Source: Lentzea atacamensis (lineage in GTDB: Bacteria > Actinomycetota > Actinomycetes > Mycobacteriales > Pseudonocardiaceae). From it: a DNA stretch of 64,000 nt. Positions 41,653 through 49,101 of the stretch are shown here, one piece after another. Numbering within the stretch: the first letter of the stretch is position 1; every line of letters begins with the position of its first letter. A model generated the notes under the pieces. The model saw only the letters and a list, made by a program, of their open reading frames with translations, searched no databases and was not told where the DNA came from. The DNA lies in the NCBI RefSeq assembly GCF_003269295.1, contig NZ_QLTT01000004.1:434001-498000 (forward strand). The letters are read 5' to 3'. Both the position numbers and the translations under genes were made by a program.

Positions 41653-42906
41653 CCGGGCGTTGACCTGCCCGGCGACGTCGGACAGCAGCTGGTTGGTGTT
41701 GCGGGCGTAGTTCCGCATGAGGGAGAAGGCATCCGCGACGTCGATCTGCAGGCGTTCGGTCAGCACGCCCTTCGCCTGCTCGATCGCTGTCCGGCTCGTC
41801 AGTGCGGACTGCAGCTGCTCGGCGAGCAGCTCGTTGTGCCGGATCGCCCGCACCTGGAGAAGGCTGAGCGTCGCGACGTTCGCGAACGACTGCGCCAGTG
41901 CCGCCGTTGCGGGCGGGAGCGCTCCTGGCGTGGTGCGGAACAGGTTCAGCGTGCCGATGACCTCGTCCCGCAACCACATCGGCACCACGTCGACTGCGGT
42001 GAACCCGAGTTGCACCGCCGCGACGCTGAACCGCGGCCATCGTTGTGGTTCCGCGCGAAGGTCGTGACACCGCACGCTCCGGCCGGAGTTGAAGCATTCG
42101 GTGGACGGGGCTTCTTCGCTCTGGAGCAGGAAGTGCTCCAGAGGACGCAACAGGTCGCTGGAGGAGGCCATCAGCTTGAGCGAACCCCCTTCGTCGGCCA
42201 GCAGGATTCCGGCCGCGTCCACCACCAGCAACTCGACGCAACGCTCGGCCAGCACGTGCAGGAACTCGATGCTGTCGAACCGCTCCACGAGCGTGTCCGC
42301 CAGCTCGACGAAGGTCTGTGCCACTCGTTGATCCGACACCTGCGCCACCACTTCCTTGTCGCTGTTGGTGAACAGCACTCCGTGCTCGACCACGTCGCTC
42401 CAGCCCACGACCCGCGCCGACCGGTCCAGCAGCAGCGTCATCACCGCGTCGGCCAACTGGACCACATCGGCGATCTCGTCCGGCGTCAGTGCGCCGTCCG
42501 TGTCGCGGTGGATCTCCAGCACGCCGAGCGACAACGCGCCCAATGTCAACGGGAACGCGAACACCGCGGCCACCCCGGCCGCGACCGCGGCGGGGGCGAA
42601 GTGCGGCCAGCGCGCCGCGCTCGCGGAGTCCGCGAGGTCAGGCACGAGCACCGGCCAGTTCTGCCGCGTCGCTGCGGAGGCAGGCCCCTCCCCGAACACC
42701 GTCTGGAGTTCCGCGATCTCCTCACCGCAGAAACCGGTGGTCTCGAACGTGCGGACGGCGCCTCCACCCGTCCACAGGTAGATCGCCGTGCCGACCGCGT
42801 TCGTCCTGATTCCGCAAGCGATGCAGGCGTGGCGCACAGCGGTTCGCTGGTTCTCGTACTCGTCCGCCACCACATCGGGCACGCGGTAGCGCTGACCGGT
42901 GCCCAT
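41599..42906 (-). CDS. Two GAF domains plus ANTAR RNA-binding regulator
   Basis: The 435-residue protein has a first GAF domain (about 20-165, GEGPASAATRQNWPVLVPDL), a second GAF domain (about 190-340, AAGILLADEGG), and a C-terminal ANTAR domain (ALTSRTAIEQAKGVLTERLQ, VADAFSLMRNYAR). ANTAR proteins bind paired hairpins in mRNA leaders and prevent termination; the GAF domains would sense a small ligand or redox state. The ATG lies four bases after the stop of the HPF-like gene, so the two form an operon. Its 3' end overlaps the convergent STAS gene. Confidence 0.85.
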   Translation of the reverse strand: MGTGQRYRVPDVVADEYENQRTAVRHACIACGIRTNAVGTAIYLWTGGGAVRTFETTGFCGEEIAELQTVFGEGPASAATRQNWPVLVPDLADSASAARWPHFAPAAVAAGVAAVFAFPLTLGALSLGVLEIHRDTDGALTPDEIADVVQLADAVMTLLLDRSARVVGWSDVVEHGVLFTNSDKEVVAQVSDQRVAQTFVELADTLVERFDSIEFLHVLAERCVELLVVDAAGILLADEGGSLKLMASSSDLLRPLEHFLLQSEEAPSTECFNSGRSVRCHDLRAEPQRWPRFSVAAVQLGFTAVDVVPMWLRDEVIGTLNLFRTTPGALPPATAALAQSFANVATLSLLQVRAIRHNELLAEQLQSALTSRTAIEQAKGVLTERLQIDVADAFSLMRNYARNTNQLLSDVAGQVNARSPEIAGLTRINQPRSRW

Positions 42907-42910
42907 GTCG

Positions 42911-43294
42911 CTAGCCGATCTCCGGTGCCGGCGGGATGGACCGCAGGGACCGGTTGCTGCGCGGCTCGGTGCGCGTCTTGGCCTCGTCCACCTGACGGAT
43001 CAGCTCGTCGCGGACCTCGTTGAGCGCGGAGGACAACCGCTGCTCGGACGAGGAGGCGACCAGGTGCAGGCGATGCGCACTGCTGATCCAGCACTGCAGG
43101 ATGACCCGCTGGCCGATGCCCTCGCGGTCCTTCAGAGCTATCTCCAGGTCCACCTGGTCGTCGCGGTACGACCGCAGGCGAGAACCGAGCGCGGCCAGTC
43201 GCTCCACGACCCAGTCGCGTTCGGACGCGTGGAAACCGGTGGCGAGGTGCAGGCGCTGGGCGATCACCGACGCGTCTGCCGGGACTGCGTTCAT
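42911..43294 (-). CDS. HPF/RaiA-like ribosome-associated protein
   Basis: The 127-residue protein resembles the short N-terminal domain of the ribosome hibernation factor family: LHLATGFHASERDWVVERLA, a strand VDLEIALKDREG, then VILQCWISSAHRLHLVASSS and a helix LNEVRDELIRQVDEAK. Such proteins bind the 30S decoding site in stationary phase. Similarity is moderate and the assignment tentative. No Shine-Dalgarno sequence lies near the ATG; a GAGGAG 29 bases upstream instead serves a possible nine-codon leader whose stop overlaps this ATG. It is the first gene of the operon with the GAF-ANTAR protein. Confidence 0.6.
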   Translation of the reverse strand: MNAVPADASVIAQRLHLATGFHASERDWVVERLAALGSRLRSYRDDQVDLEIALKDREGIGQRVILQCWISSAHRLHLVASSSEQRLSSALNEVRDELIRQVDEAKTRTEPRSNRSLRSIPPAPEIG

Positions 43295-43317
43295 GCGTTA
43301 CCGCACACGGTGCTCAA
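43291..43317 (-). other. Possible 8-residue leader peptide before the HPF-like gene
   Basis: TTG 43317 opens a frame encoding MSTVCGNA and stops at TGA 43291-43293, which overlaps the ATG of the next gene as ATGA. GAGGAG lies six bases before the TTG, whereas the main gene has no site of its own. Translation of the HPF-like gene could therefore depend on this leader. Confidence 0.4.
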
Positions 43318-43562
43318 TGGAATCTCCTCACAAGACCAGAGCGACCGCGGGGTCTGGGCGGTTTTTCCCAGGATAGCCCTGGTGTGGCCGAGGTCAAACA
43401 TTTTCTGCTCATTTCCTGCCACCTGTGCCGCTCATCTGTGGAAGCCGGGCCGAAATGTGGCACCCGAACGGCGGAGTCAGGGCAGACCTGTGGCAACGTC
43501 GCAGGTAGCAGCTGTTGGCGGGGTGAAAACATTCGCCGTCATTTCAGGCGATCAAGTCTGAA

Positions 43563-43575
43563 GGGGTGTAGTGTC
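43563..43575 (+). promoter_or_regulatory. Candidate stress promoter -10 element before the DUF5994 gene
   Basis: GGGGTGTAGTGTC contains the 11-base core GGTGTAGTGTC shared with the STAS promoter at 41131. A matching GTTT box at the right distance is not evident here, so the call rests on the shared core. The surrounding region 43318-43645 holds no other gene; it must also contain the promoter of the divergent HPF-like operon. Confidence 0.4.
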
Positions 43576-43645
43576 GATTTTGTCGAGAACATCTCGGCGA
43601 AACCTGAACCGGTCCGTTTTTTCGGCCGGAGACGGGAGTTCCGGC

Positions 43646-44194
43646 ATGACATCGGCCCCTCACCTTTTCACGACCTCACCGGTTGTCACAGCCGATGAGC
43701 AGCCTCGGTATCCGCTGCGATTGCGGTTGCGGCCGAAGGCGCTCACCACGGGGTATGTCGACGGTGCTTGGTGGCCACGTTCCCGGGACCTCGCCGCCGA
43801 ACTGCCCGCGCTGCTCGCGGTGCTGGCGGTTCGGCTGGGTGAGATCCCTCGCGTGAGCTACAACCTGACCGAGTGGGACACAACGCCGGCGCAGATCTCG
43901 CCCGACGGTGTCCGCGTCCGGCTCAGCGGGTTCTGGTCCAGGCCGCCGCACACCGTGGACCTCATCGCGGGCGACCGGCACCGCCTCACGCTGCTCCTCG
44001 TTCCACCGGACACCGAACCGTCCGCCGCCCACCACACCATGATGCGTGCCGTCCTGCGCGGAAACACGGACACCGTCGAGGATCTGCTCCGCGTGGACGT
44101 CGGGGACGCCCCGGAGTCCACAACAGACGTGAGGGAGACCGAAGGCGGCCAGATACCCTCGCAGACCACGCGAGGACGTGAACTACGAAGGTGA
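43646..44194 (+). CDS. DUF5994 family protein
   Basis: The 182-residue protein matches the small actinobacterial DUF5994 family as I remember it: PLRLRLRPKALTTGYVDGAW then WWPRSRDLAAELPALLAVLA, VSYNLTEWDTTP and RLSGFWSRPPHTVDL. Its function is unknown. Many actinomycete copies sit beside ANTAR and STAS proteins, as here. ATG 43646 follows GGGAG. The last 12 bases overlap the convergent GAF-ANTAR gene, and the candidate promoter shares its core with the STAS gene. Confidence 0.7.
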   Translation: MTSAPHLFTTSPVVTADEQPRYPLRLRLRPKALTTGYVDGAWWPRSRDLAAELPALLAVLAVRLGEIPRVSYNLTEWDTTPAQISPDGVRVRLSGFWSRPPHTVDLIAGDRHRLTLLLVPPDTEPSAAHHTMMRAVLRGNTDTVEDLLRVDVGDAPESTTDVRETEGGQIPSQTTRGRELRR

Positions 44195-44983
44195 GCGCCG
44201 CGCGGGCGGATCAGCTGCCTCTCTCGCCGCCAGCGCCGTCAGGTCGACCTCGCCGGCGATGACGCCTTCCGCCACCTTGCTGAGGTACAGGTTGTGGCTC
44301 CTCGAGTAACGGCGCATGGTCTCGAACGCCCGGCTCATGTCGAGCTGCAGCCGCTCCGCGAGAACGCCCTTCGCCTGTTCGATGAGCACCCTGCTCTGCA
44401 ACGCGTTCTGCAGCTGCACGGCGAGCAACTCACGACGGCTGATGACCTGGGCCTGGAGCAGGCCGATGGTGGCGACATCCGCCATGGCCTGCGCGACCCT
44501 GAGCGTGCGTTCGCTCAGGGCTCCCTCAGCGATGGAGAACAGGTTCAACGCGCCGATGGTCTGCTCACGCAACCGCATCGGCAGTGCGTGCAGCGCACCG
44601 AACCCCGCATCCCTCGCCACCGAGGAGAACTGGGGCCATCGTTGCGGCGGCTCGGTGAAGCTGGCGACCGTCACCGGCGCGCTCGTGAGGTAGCACTCCA
44701 TGCACGGACCCTGGTGATGCTGGAGCTCGAAGAGTTCGAGCAGCCGGGCGCGGTCGGTGGAGGCACCGACGACCTGCAGCTCACCGTGGTGGTCGACGAG
44801 CAGGATGCCGGCGGCGTCCACCTCCAGCGTGGTGACGCAGCGGTCGGTGAGGAGGTGCATGAACTCGACCGGGTCGAAGTCGGCCACCAGGGTGTCGGCC
44901 AGCTCGACGAACGTCTCCGCCAGATTCTCCATGGTCATGGGAGCCACCTCTGTTGATCGATCGCCGGACGGAGGAGTGATCAT
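44183..44983 (-). CDS. GAF-ANTAR transcription antitermination regulator
   Basis: The 266-residue protein has one GAF domain (about 25-175, AAGILLVDHHGELQVVGAS, HHQGPCMECY) and a C-terminal ANTAR domain (ALQSRVLIEQAKGVLAERLQ, MSRAFETMRRYSRSHNLYLS). The ATG at 44983 overlaps the stop of the upstream GAF-ANTAR gene as ATGA, favouring coupled translation from there. A second start at 44938, after GAGGTGG, would give a protein beginning MTMENLAETF, where similarity to the sister proteins begins. It closely resembles the C-terminal two thirds of the 435-residue paralogue. Confidence 0.85.
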   Translation of the reverse strand: MITPPSGDRSTEVAPMTMENLAETFVELADTLVADFDPVEFMHLLTDRCVTTLEVDAAGILLVDHHGELQVVGASTDRARLLELFELQHHQGPCMECYLTSAPVTVASFTEPPQRWPQFSSVARDAGFGALHALPMRLREQTIGALNLFSIAEGALSERTLRVAQAMADVATIGLLQAQVISRRELLAVQLQNALQSRVLIEQAKGVLAERLQLDMSRAFETMRRYSRSHNLYLSKVAEGVIAGEVDLTALAAREAADPPARRSPS

Positions 44984-45744
44984 CTGAGATCAGACCGGCC
45001 GTCCGGACTCAGTCGCAGGCGCCGGCCGATGATGTCGCGGGAGACATCGACGACCGACTGGTCATGAGCGAACGCGTGGGCGCGCAGTCGCACCAGTGCC
45101 TCATCCATGCTCACCCCCATCTGGACGGACAGCATCCCGGTGGCTTGGTGCACCTCGGCACGGCTCAGCGAAACTCCGTCGGCTGGAGGAACCTCGGAGT
45201 CGAGATGCCGGCGAGTCAGTTCGTCCAGCAGCAACGACAGGATGATGTCGGCCACGATGTGTGCGTCGTAGACCTGATCCGGAGTCAGCGGTCCTGGGCT
45301 CGTCCGGTGCAGCACGAGCGCACCGATCCGGATCGCACCGCTGCGCAACGGGAACGCGAACGCCGCTCGTGCGCCGGCGGCACTTGCCGCAGGCACGAAA
45401 AGCGGCCACCTCTGGCGGTTCTCCCAGGAGTCCAGCTCTTCCACCAGCACGGGCACACCTGATCGGACCGCGTCCTCGCACGGCCCTTCACCCAGGGTGA
45501 ACCGCAGGTTCTCGAGCTGGGTGCCGATCTCGTTCGTGGAGTACCGGGACTCACCCCGGCCCGTCCCGTTCATGAGGGTCAGCTGCGCGCCGCTCACCCC
45601 GATCAGCACAACGCACGCTTCGCAAGCCGACTCGCTGGAGGTCGTGATGCCGCGGGCCGCCGCGTCGCCGGCGAGGTGCGCCAGCGCCTTGGCCAGTCGC
45701 TCACCGCTCACCGACTCCGCCTTCCGTTGTGAAGAGCATCCCAC
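44980..45744 (-). CDS. GAF-ANTAR regulator
   Basis: The 254-residue protein carries a GAF domain (about 35-170, FTLGEGPCEDAVRSGVPVLV, ASAAGARAAFAFPL) and a C-terminal ANTAR domain (SRAEVHQATGMLSVQMGVSM, DEALVRLRAHAFAH). It is more distant from the other two GAF-ANTAR proteins here and resembles the first GAF of the large one. The start is one of two GTG codons, at 45744 or 45711; neither has a well-spaced ribosome binding site. It is followed by the next GAF-ANTAR gene with an ATGA overlap and preceded by a 70-residue sigma-4-like gene ten bases away. Confidence 0.83.
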   Translation of the reverse strand: MGCSSQRKAESVSGERLAKALAHLAGDAAARGITTSSESACEACVVLIGVSGAQLTLMNGTGRGESRYSTNEIGTQLENLRFTLGEGPCEDAVRSGVPVLVEELDSWENRQRWPLFVPAASAAGARAAFAFPLRSGAIRIGALVLHRTSPGPLTPDQVYDAHIVADIILSLLLDELTRRHLDSEVPPADGVSLSRAEVHQATGMLSVQMGVSMDEALVRLRAHAFAHDQSVVDVSRDIIGRRLRLSPDGRSDLR

Positions 45745-45754
45745 GTGGAGCGGC

Positions 45755-45967
45755 TCACGGCGGAAGAGGCCACGATCCCGTGATCACCGCGCGCAGCGCC
45801 TCGAGCGCCTGGTGCTGCACGAGTCGCACCTCCGCCGGCGTGGAGCCCAGCACCAGTGCCGCCTGCTCGGCGGACAGACCGTGAACGACACGCAGCCTCA
45901 GCACCTCGTGTTGCTCGTCGGTGAGCACCACCAGAGGCCACGACCCGGGCAGGGTTGAGCTGCTCAT
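45755..45967 (-). CDS. Small protein with sigma-70 region 4-like helix-turn-helix
   Basis: The 70-residue product consists almost only of a sigma region 4-like fold: LTDEQHEVLRLRVVHGLSAE followed by QAALVLGSTPAEVRLVQHQA and LEALR. No region 2 is encoded. It could bind a -35-like site or act as an anti-sigma decoy. The ATG overlaps the stop of a 48-residue gene as ATGA, and the GAF-ANTAR genes follow within ten bases, so all four genes probably form one operon. Confidence 0.6.
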   Translation of the reverse strand: MSSSTLPGSWPLVVLTDEQHEVLRLRVVHGLSAEQAALVLGSTPAEVRLVQHQALEALRAVITGSWPLPP

Positions 45968-46110
45968 GGCGCGTGGGACGCGAGTGGATGGAAACGATCG
46001 CGCACAAGAGCCGAGCCGATGGTTCCCGACGTCGCCAGCGCGCGCAGCCCGGTGTCCACGCCGGCCTGGATGTCTTCTTCCAGGCGGACGACGTCGGAAA
46101 GACCGATCAT
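45964..46110 (-). CDS. Small acidic-helix protein of unknown function
   Basis: A 48-residue frame reads MIGLSDVVRLEEDIQAGVDT followed by GLRALATSGTIGSALVRDRF and HPLASHAP. I do not recognise a family. Support comes from its ATGA overlap with the sigma-4-like gene, codon usage with G or C in the third position, and a GGTGG element before the ATG. It would be the first gene of the four-gene GAF-ANTAR operon. Confidence 0.45.
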   Translation of the reverse strand: MIGLSDVVRLEEDIQAGVDTGLRALATSGTIGSALVRDRFHPLASHAP

Positions 46111-46744
46111 GGCAGGCACCACCCGGCCGGAGTTCGGTGGTGAGCGGCACCGCCGGGGACCGGGGCGGTCGGATCGATACCGATCCTACTGCGGAGCGCC
46201 GTCGCGTGCCGCTGCTCTTCTGCGCCGCCGCCGGGGTCTCGGGCGATCGGTGTGTCGGTCAGAAAACGCCAACGCCCGCCTGCTCGCCGGGTGTCGGCAC
46301 GTGCCGGGTACCCGTGGCTCGGTGGTGGCGAAACCGCCGGGCCTGACCGCGCGGGTGTGTCACCACCACGGCGTCGCCGGCTTTCGTGCAACGTATTCGA
46401 CTGTCGATTCGATGAGAATAGTGCGGGCTCCAAGGTTGATTGCACATTGAGGGTGGGCCGAATCAACGCGCCGGGGGCCGGGAATAACGATAACGATATC
46501 GTTTTCGACGGATACGAGTCTCAGGTCGACGGTCCCGTGCGGCTCGCGGGCTGTCGTGATGACGCTCCTGACCTGGTCTTAAGCCGCTTGGATGGTTCTC
46601 TGGAACCTCGGATGTCTGCGCGGTGCAGTAGGCCGTCGGCGTTCGACACTCCATGGTGTAAACGATTTCCCGGCCGGTTCAATCGCCCGCTCTCGGTGAG
46701 GTGGCGGAACGTCCGAGCTTCGTCATCGAAGCAATGGATGACCC
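46111..46744. other. Intergenic region with a perfect palindrome
   Basis: No gene is supported in these 634 bases. The stretch 46380-46520 is AT-richer than its surroundings. It contains the 12-base perfect palindrome AACGATATCGTT (46492-46503), preceded by a half-repeat TAACGA, which could be an operator for a LacI- or TetR-type regulator; no regulator gene is adjacent. Confidence 0.4.
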
Positions 46745-46796
46745 TTGACGGCCGTTCTGGCTCGGTCTTATGGTGTTTCTAGGGAAAGCGCTTTCC
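46745..46796 (+). promoter_or_regulatory. Promoter with LacI-family operator ahead of the glucan locus
   Basis: TTGACG (46745-46750) and TATGGT (46769-46774) are spaced by 18 bases like a sigma-70-type promoter. The perfect 14-base palindrome GGAAAGCGCTTTCC (46783-46796) follows, centred on CG as LacI/GalR-family operators are. A repressor bound there would block the start region. It precedes the secreted hydrolase and binding-protein genes from 46928 on. Confidence 0.65.
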
Positions 46797-46927
46797 GGAA
46801 GTTCTTCTCCACCGCTGCCACGGTGATCTGTTGCCAGAAGAAGTCGCGTCGTACAGCCGGTCTCGTCGAGACCGGCACGACAGTGCTGCAGTGCCGGTGG
46901 AAGTCGAGCATCTGGAGGTTGAGCTTC

Positions 46928-47255
46928 ATGTGCCGTGTCGAAGCGCGTGCCGGGCGGAGGACATCCCGGTCGCCGAGCCGGATGCTGCGGTGGTTCGCGT
47001 CCGTGATCGGCTTGGTGGTTCTCGCCGGCGTGGCGACAGGTTCGCCAACGGCACCACATCCGCGCGACCGGCTTCGCTGATCGTCAACGGATCGGCCGTC
47101 CAGACGCCGTCGTTCGAGGGTACGGGCGCCTGGAACGCCTGGGCTGTCAAGACCTTCACGGTCTCGCTGAACGCCGGCAGCAACACGATCCGGTCAGTCC
47201 CGCGACCTCGGCCGGGCTGCCGAACGTCGACCACCTCGAAGTCATCAGCGCGTAG
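46928..47255 (+). pseudogene. Secreted protein with CBM35-like domain, shortened and frameshifted
   Basis: A gene start is clear: GGAGG, then ATG 46928 and a signal sequence (MLRWFASVIGLVVLAGVATG). The frame stops at 47080. In another frame the sequence ARPASLIVNGSAVQTPSFEG continues with TFTVSLNAGSNTIR, and after a second shift with TSAGLPNVDHLEVISA and a TAG at 47253. Together these are the end of a carbohydrate-binding module of the CBM35/CBM6 kind. The catalytic domain expected between signal and module is missing. Confidence 0.6.
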
Positions 47256-47271
47256 AAGCATCGAGAGGGCA

Positions 47272-47754
47272 ATGGAGCCGAAGACCAACACGTGGCCGCG
47301 GCGCAGGTTCCTCACCACCGCGGGAGCGGCAGCGCTCGGCGGGCTGGGCCTGAGCGTGTTCGGTGACCAGCGTGCGGCCGGTGCGGCCGGTCCGACGGCA
47401 ACGATGGTGTCCTATCTGGACACGGCACGATCCGCTCACGACAAGATGGTCCTGATGGTCGATGGAAAGCCGTTCTTCCACAACGGGATCCAGTACCGGT
47501 ACGAGAAGCGGCGGTACAGCTACGGCTGGAACGACACCCAGCTCAAGTCGCTGCTGGGCGTGGTCGCCCAGGACGGCTCCGGCGGATCGGGCGCGGATGC
47601 CTTGTGGGCGCTGGAACCGGTCTCCACCGGTGGTTACCGCCTCAACAACCAGAACGCCGGGAGCGAATACCCGTACGCGACCTCGGCCGGCGAGGTGAGG
47701 TGGAACACCGGCTCCACCGACGCCGCAACGGTCTGGACCTTCGAACCCAAGTGA
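47272..47754 (+). CDS. Tat-signal protein: glycosidase N-terminus joined to trefoil-like C-terminus
   Basis: The 160-residue product has a Tat signal (RRRFLTTAGAAALGGLGLSV), then a segment VDGKPFFHNGIQYRYEKRRY with SYGWNDTQLKSLLGVVAQDG that resembles the N-terminus of GH42/GH35-type beta-galactosidase-like proteins. Near residue 105 it passes directly to a Trp-rich tail (ADALWALEPVSTGGYRLNNQ to TVWTFEPK) nearly the same as the C-terminus of the GH16 gene. The barrel is absent, so an in-frame deletion or recombination between repeated tails probably produced it. It is unlikely to be catalytic; it could be a binding protein. It is coupled to the SGNH gene by a GTGA overlap. Confidence 0.6.
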   Translation: MEPKTNTWPRRRFLTTAGAAALGGLGLSVFGDQRAAGAAGPTATMVSYLDTARSAHDKMVLMVDGKPFFHNGIQYRYEKRRYSYGWNDTQLKSLLGVVAQDGSGGSGADALWALEPVSTGGYRLNNQNAGSEYPYATSAGEVRWNTGSTDAATVWTFEPK

Positions 47755-49076
47755 GCAAAGAGATGCGCAGGGGACTCCACGTGCATGCAGACCAACGGCG
47801 ATCCCGCCGGTTTCTCCGGCCCACGGCCGTCGTCGCCGTCCTCGTGGCGGCGGCGGTCACCGTCGTCGCCCCCACCGCGGCCGCGGCCGGCGTGCTGATC
47901 GACGAGACGTTCAGCTCCCAGACGAGTCCGGCCAACTTCGGTTTCCCCTCCGGCGCCGCGGTGACCGGCGGGGTCCTGAACGTGACCAGAGGGATGGGCA
48001 ACTACACCACCTCGGCCAAGACGTTCGACGCACCTGTTGTGCGGGAACGGACTCTCGATCTGACCTTCGACTGGAAGACGGCGATCGCGACCAGCGGGAA
48101 CAAGACGGGCATCGAACTGCGCGACAGCGAGGGCAACCTCGTGTTCTCGCTCGCCGGCACCACCACCGAACTCCGCTACGGCCTCACCGGCCCCGTTTCC
48201 GACTCGACGTCCGCCCCCGATTCGCTCAACCCGGCCTGGACGAGGACCGCCTACGACCGCACCAAGTGGTACACGATCAACCTGCATCTCGACTTCGCGC
48301 TGCAGCGTGTGCAGTACCTGATCTCCACCAAGGAAACCGCCGCGCGGGTGATGGCCTCGGGCACGGCGACCGTGACCGGTAAGAACCTCGCGAAGCTGGT
48401 TGCCTGCAACTACTACGGCTCCGGCGTGCAGTCCATCGACAACTTCCGCCTCACCGCACCGGCGAATGCCGCGAACGGGAGCCTGAGGGGCAAGACGATG
48501 TACGCGTTCGGCGACAGCATCGTCGCCGGCCACAACTACTCGCGCGGCTTCACGCACCTCACGGCCGAACGCGAGCTCATGACGTTGACCAAATACGCCA
48601 TCAACGGCGCGACCATCGGCGCCGGTGGCAACCAGATCGTCACACAGGTGCAGAACGCCTCTGCGCAGTCACCCGACTACGTGGTGTTCGACGGTGGCAC
48701 CAATGACGCCTACCCGGCCACCTTCAACAGGTCCGCGTTCACGAGTGCGTTCGACACCACTGTCCGCACCATGCGGGCGAAGTGGCCGAACGCCCGCATC
48801 GTCTACGTCGCCGTGCACAAGCTCGGCTCCCGCGACTGGAACACCCAGCTCGCGATCCGCGACGTGACGCTGCAGGTCTGCGCCAAGTACGGCGTCACGG
48901 TGGCGGACGTCTTCAACGGCACCACTTTGGACACCCGCATCGACAGCCACCGGGTGGCGTACACCTTCAACGGTCTCGTGAACGGCTATCCCGGAACCGG
49001 CGGTACCGGCACGCACCCGAACCTCGCCGGGATCACCTCCTTCTACGTTCCGGCGCTCACTGCCGCACTGATCTGA
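47751..49076 (+). CDS. Secreted SGNH/GDSL-family esterase
   Basis: The 441-residue protein has a signal peptide (TAVVAVLVAAAVTVVAPTAA), a beta-sandwich N-terminal domain of about 200 residues (VLIDETFSSQTSPANFGFPS, TKWYTINLHLDFALQRVQYL) and a C-terminal SGNH hydrolase with block I FGDSIVAG, block III GGTND and the catalytic THPN near residue 423. It would remove acyl groups from polysaccharide. GTG 47751 overlaps the upstream stop; ATG 47763 is an alternative. Its neighbours GH16 and GH3 point to cooperation on one extracellular glycan. Confidence 0.78.
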   Translation: MSKEMRRGLHVHADQRRSRRFLRPTAVVAVLVAAAVTVVAPTAAAAGVLIDETFSSQTSPANFGFPSGAAVTGGVLNVTRGMGNYTTSAKTFDAPVVRERTLDLTFDWKTAIATSGNKTGIELRDSEGNLVFSLAGTTTELRYGLTGPVSDSTSAPDSLNPAWTRTAYDRTKWYTINLHLDFALQRVQYLISTKETAARVMASGTATVTGKNLAKLVACNYYGSGVQSIDNFRLTAPANAANGSLRGKTMYAFGDSIVAGHNYSRGFTHLTAERELMTLTKYAINGATIGAGGNQIVTQVQNASAQSPDYVVFDGGTNDAYPATFNRSAFTSAFDTTVRTMRAKWPNARIVYVAVHKLGSRDWNTQLAIRDVTLQVCAKYGVTVADVFNGTTLDTRIDSHRVAYTFNGLVNGYPGTGGTGTHPNLAGITSFYVPALTAALI

Positions 49077-49101
49077 CGACATCTTTTGGGGACAACAGCT
49101 A

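Noticed and set aside
46252..46782. 176-residue plus-strand frame before the glucan locus
   Set aside because: It covers the palindrome-containing intergenic region, has no ribosome binding site and no family, and its composition is not coding-like.
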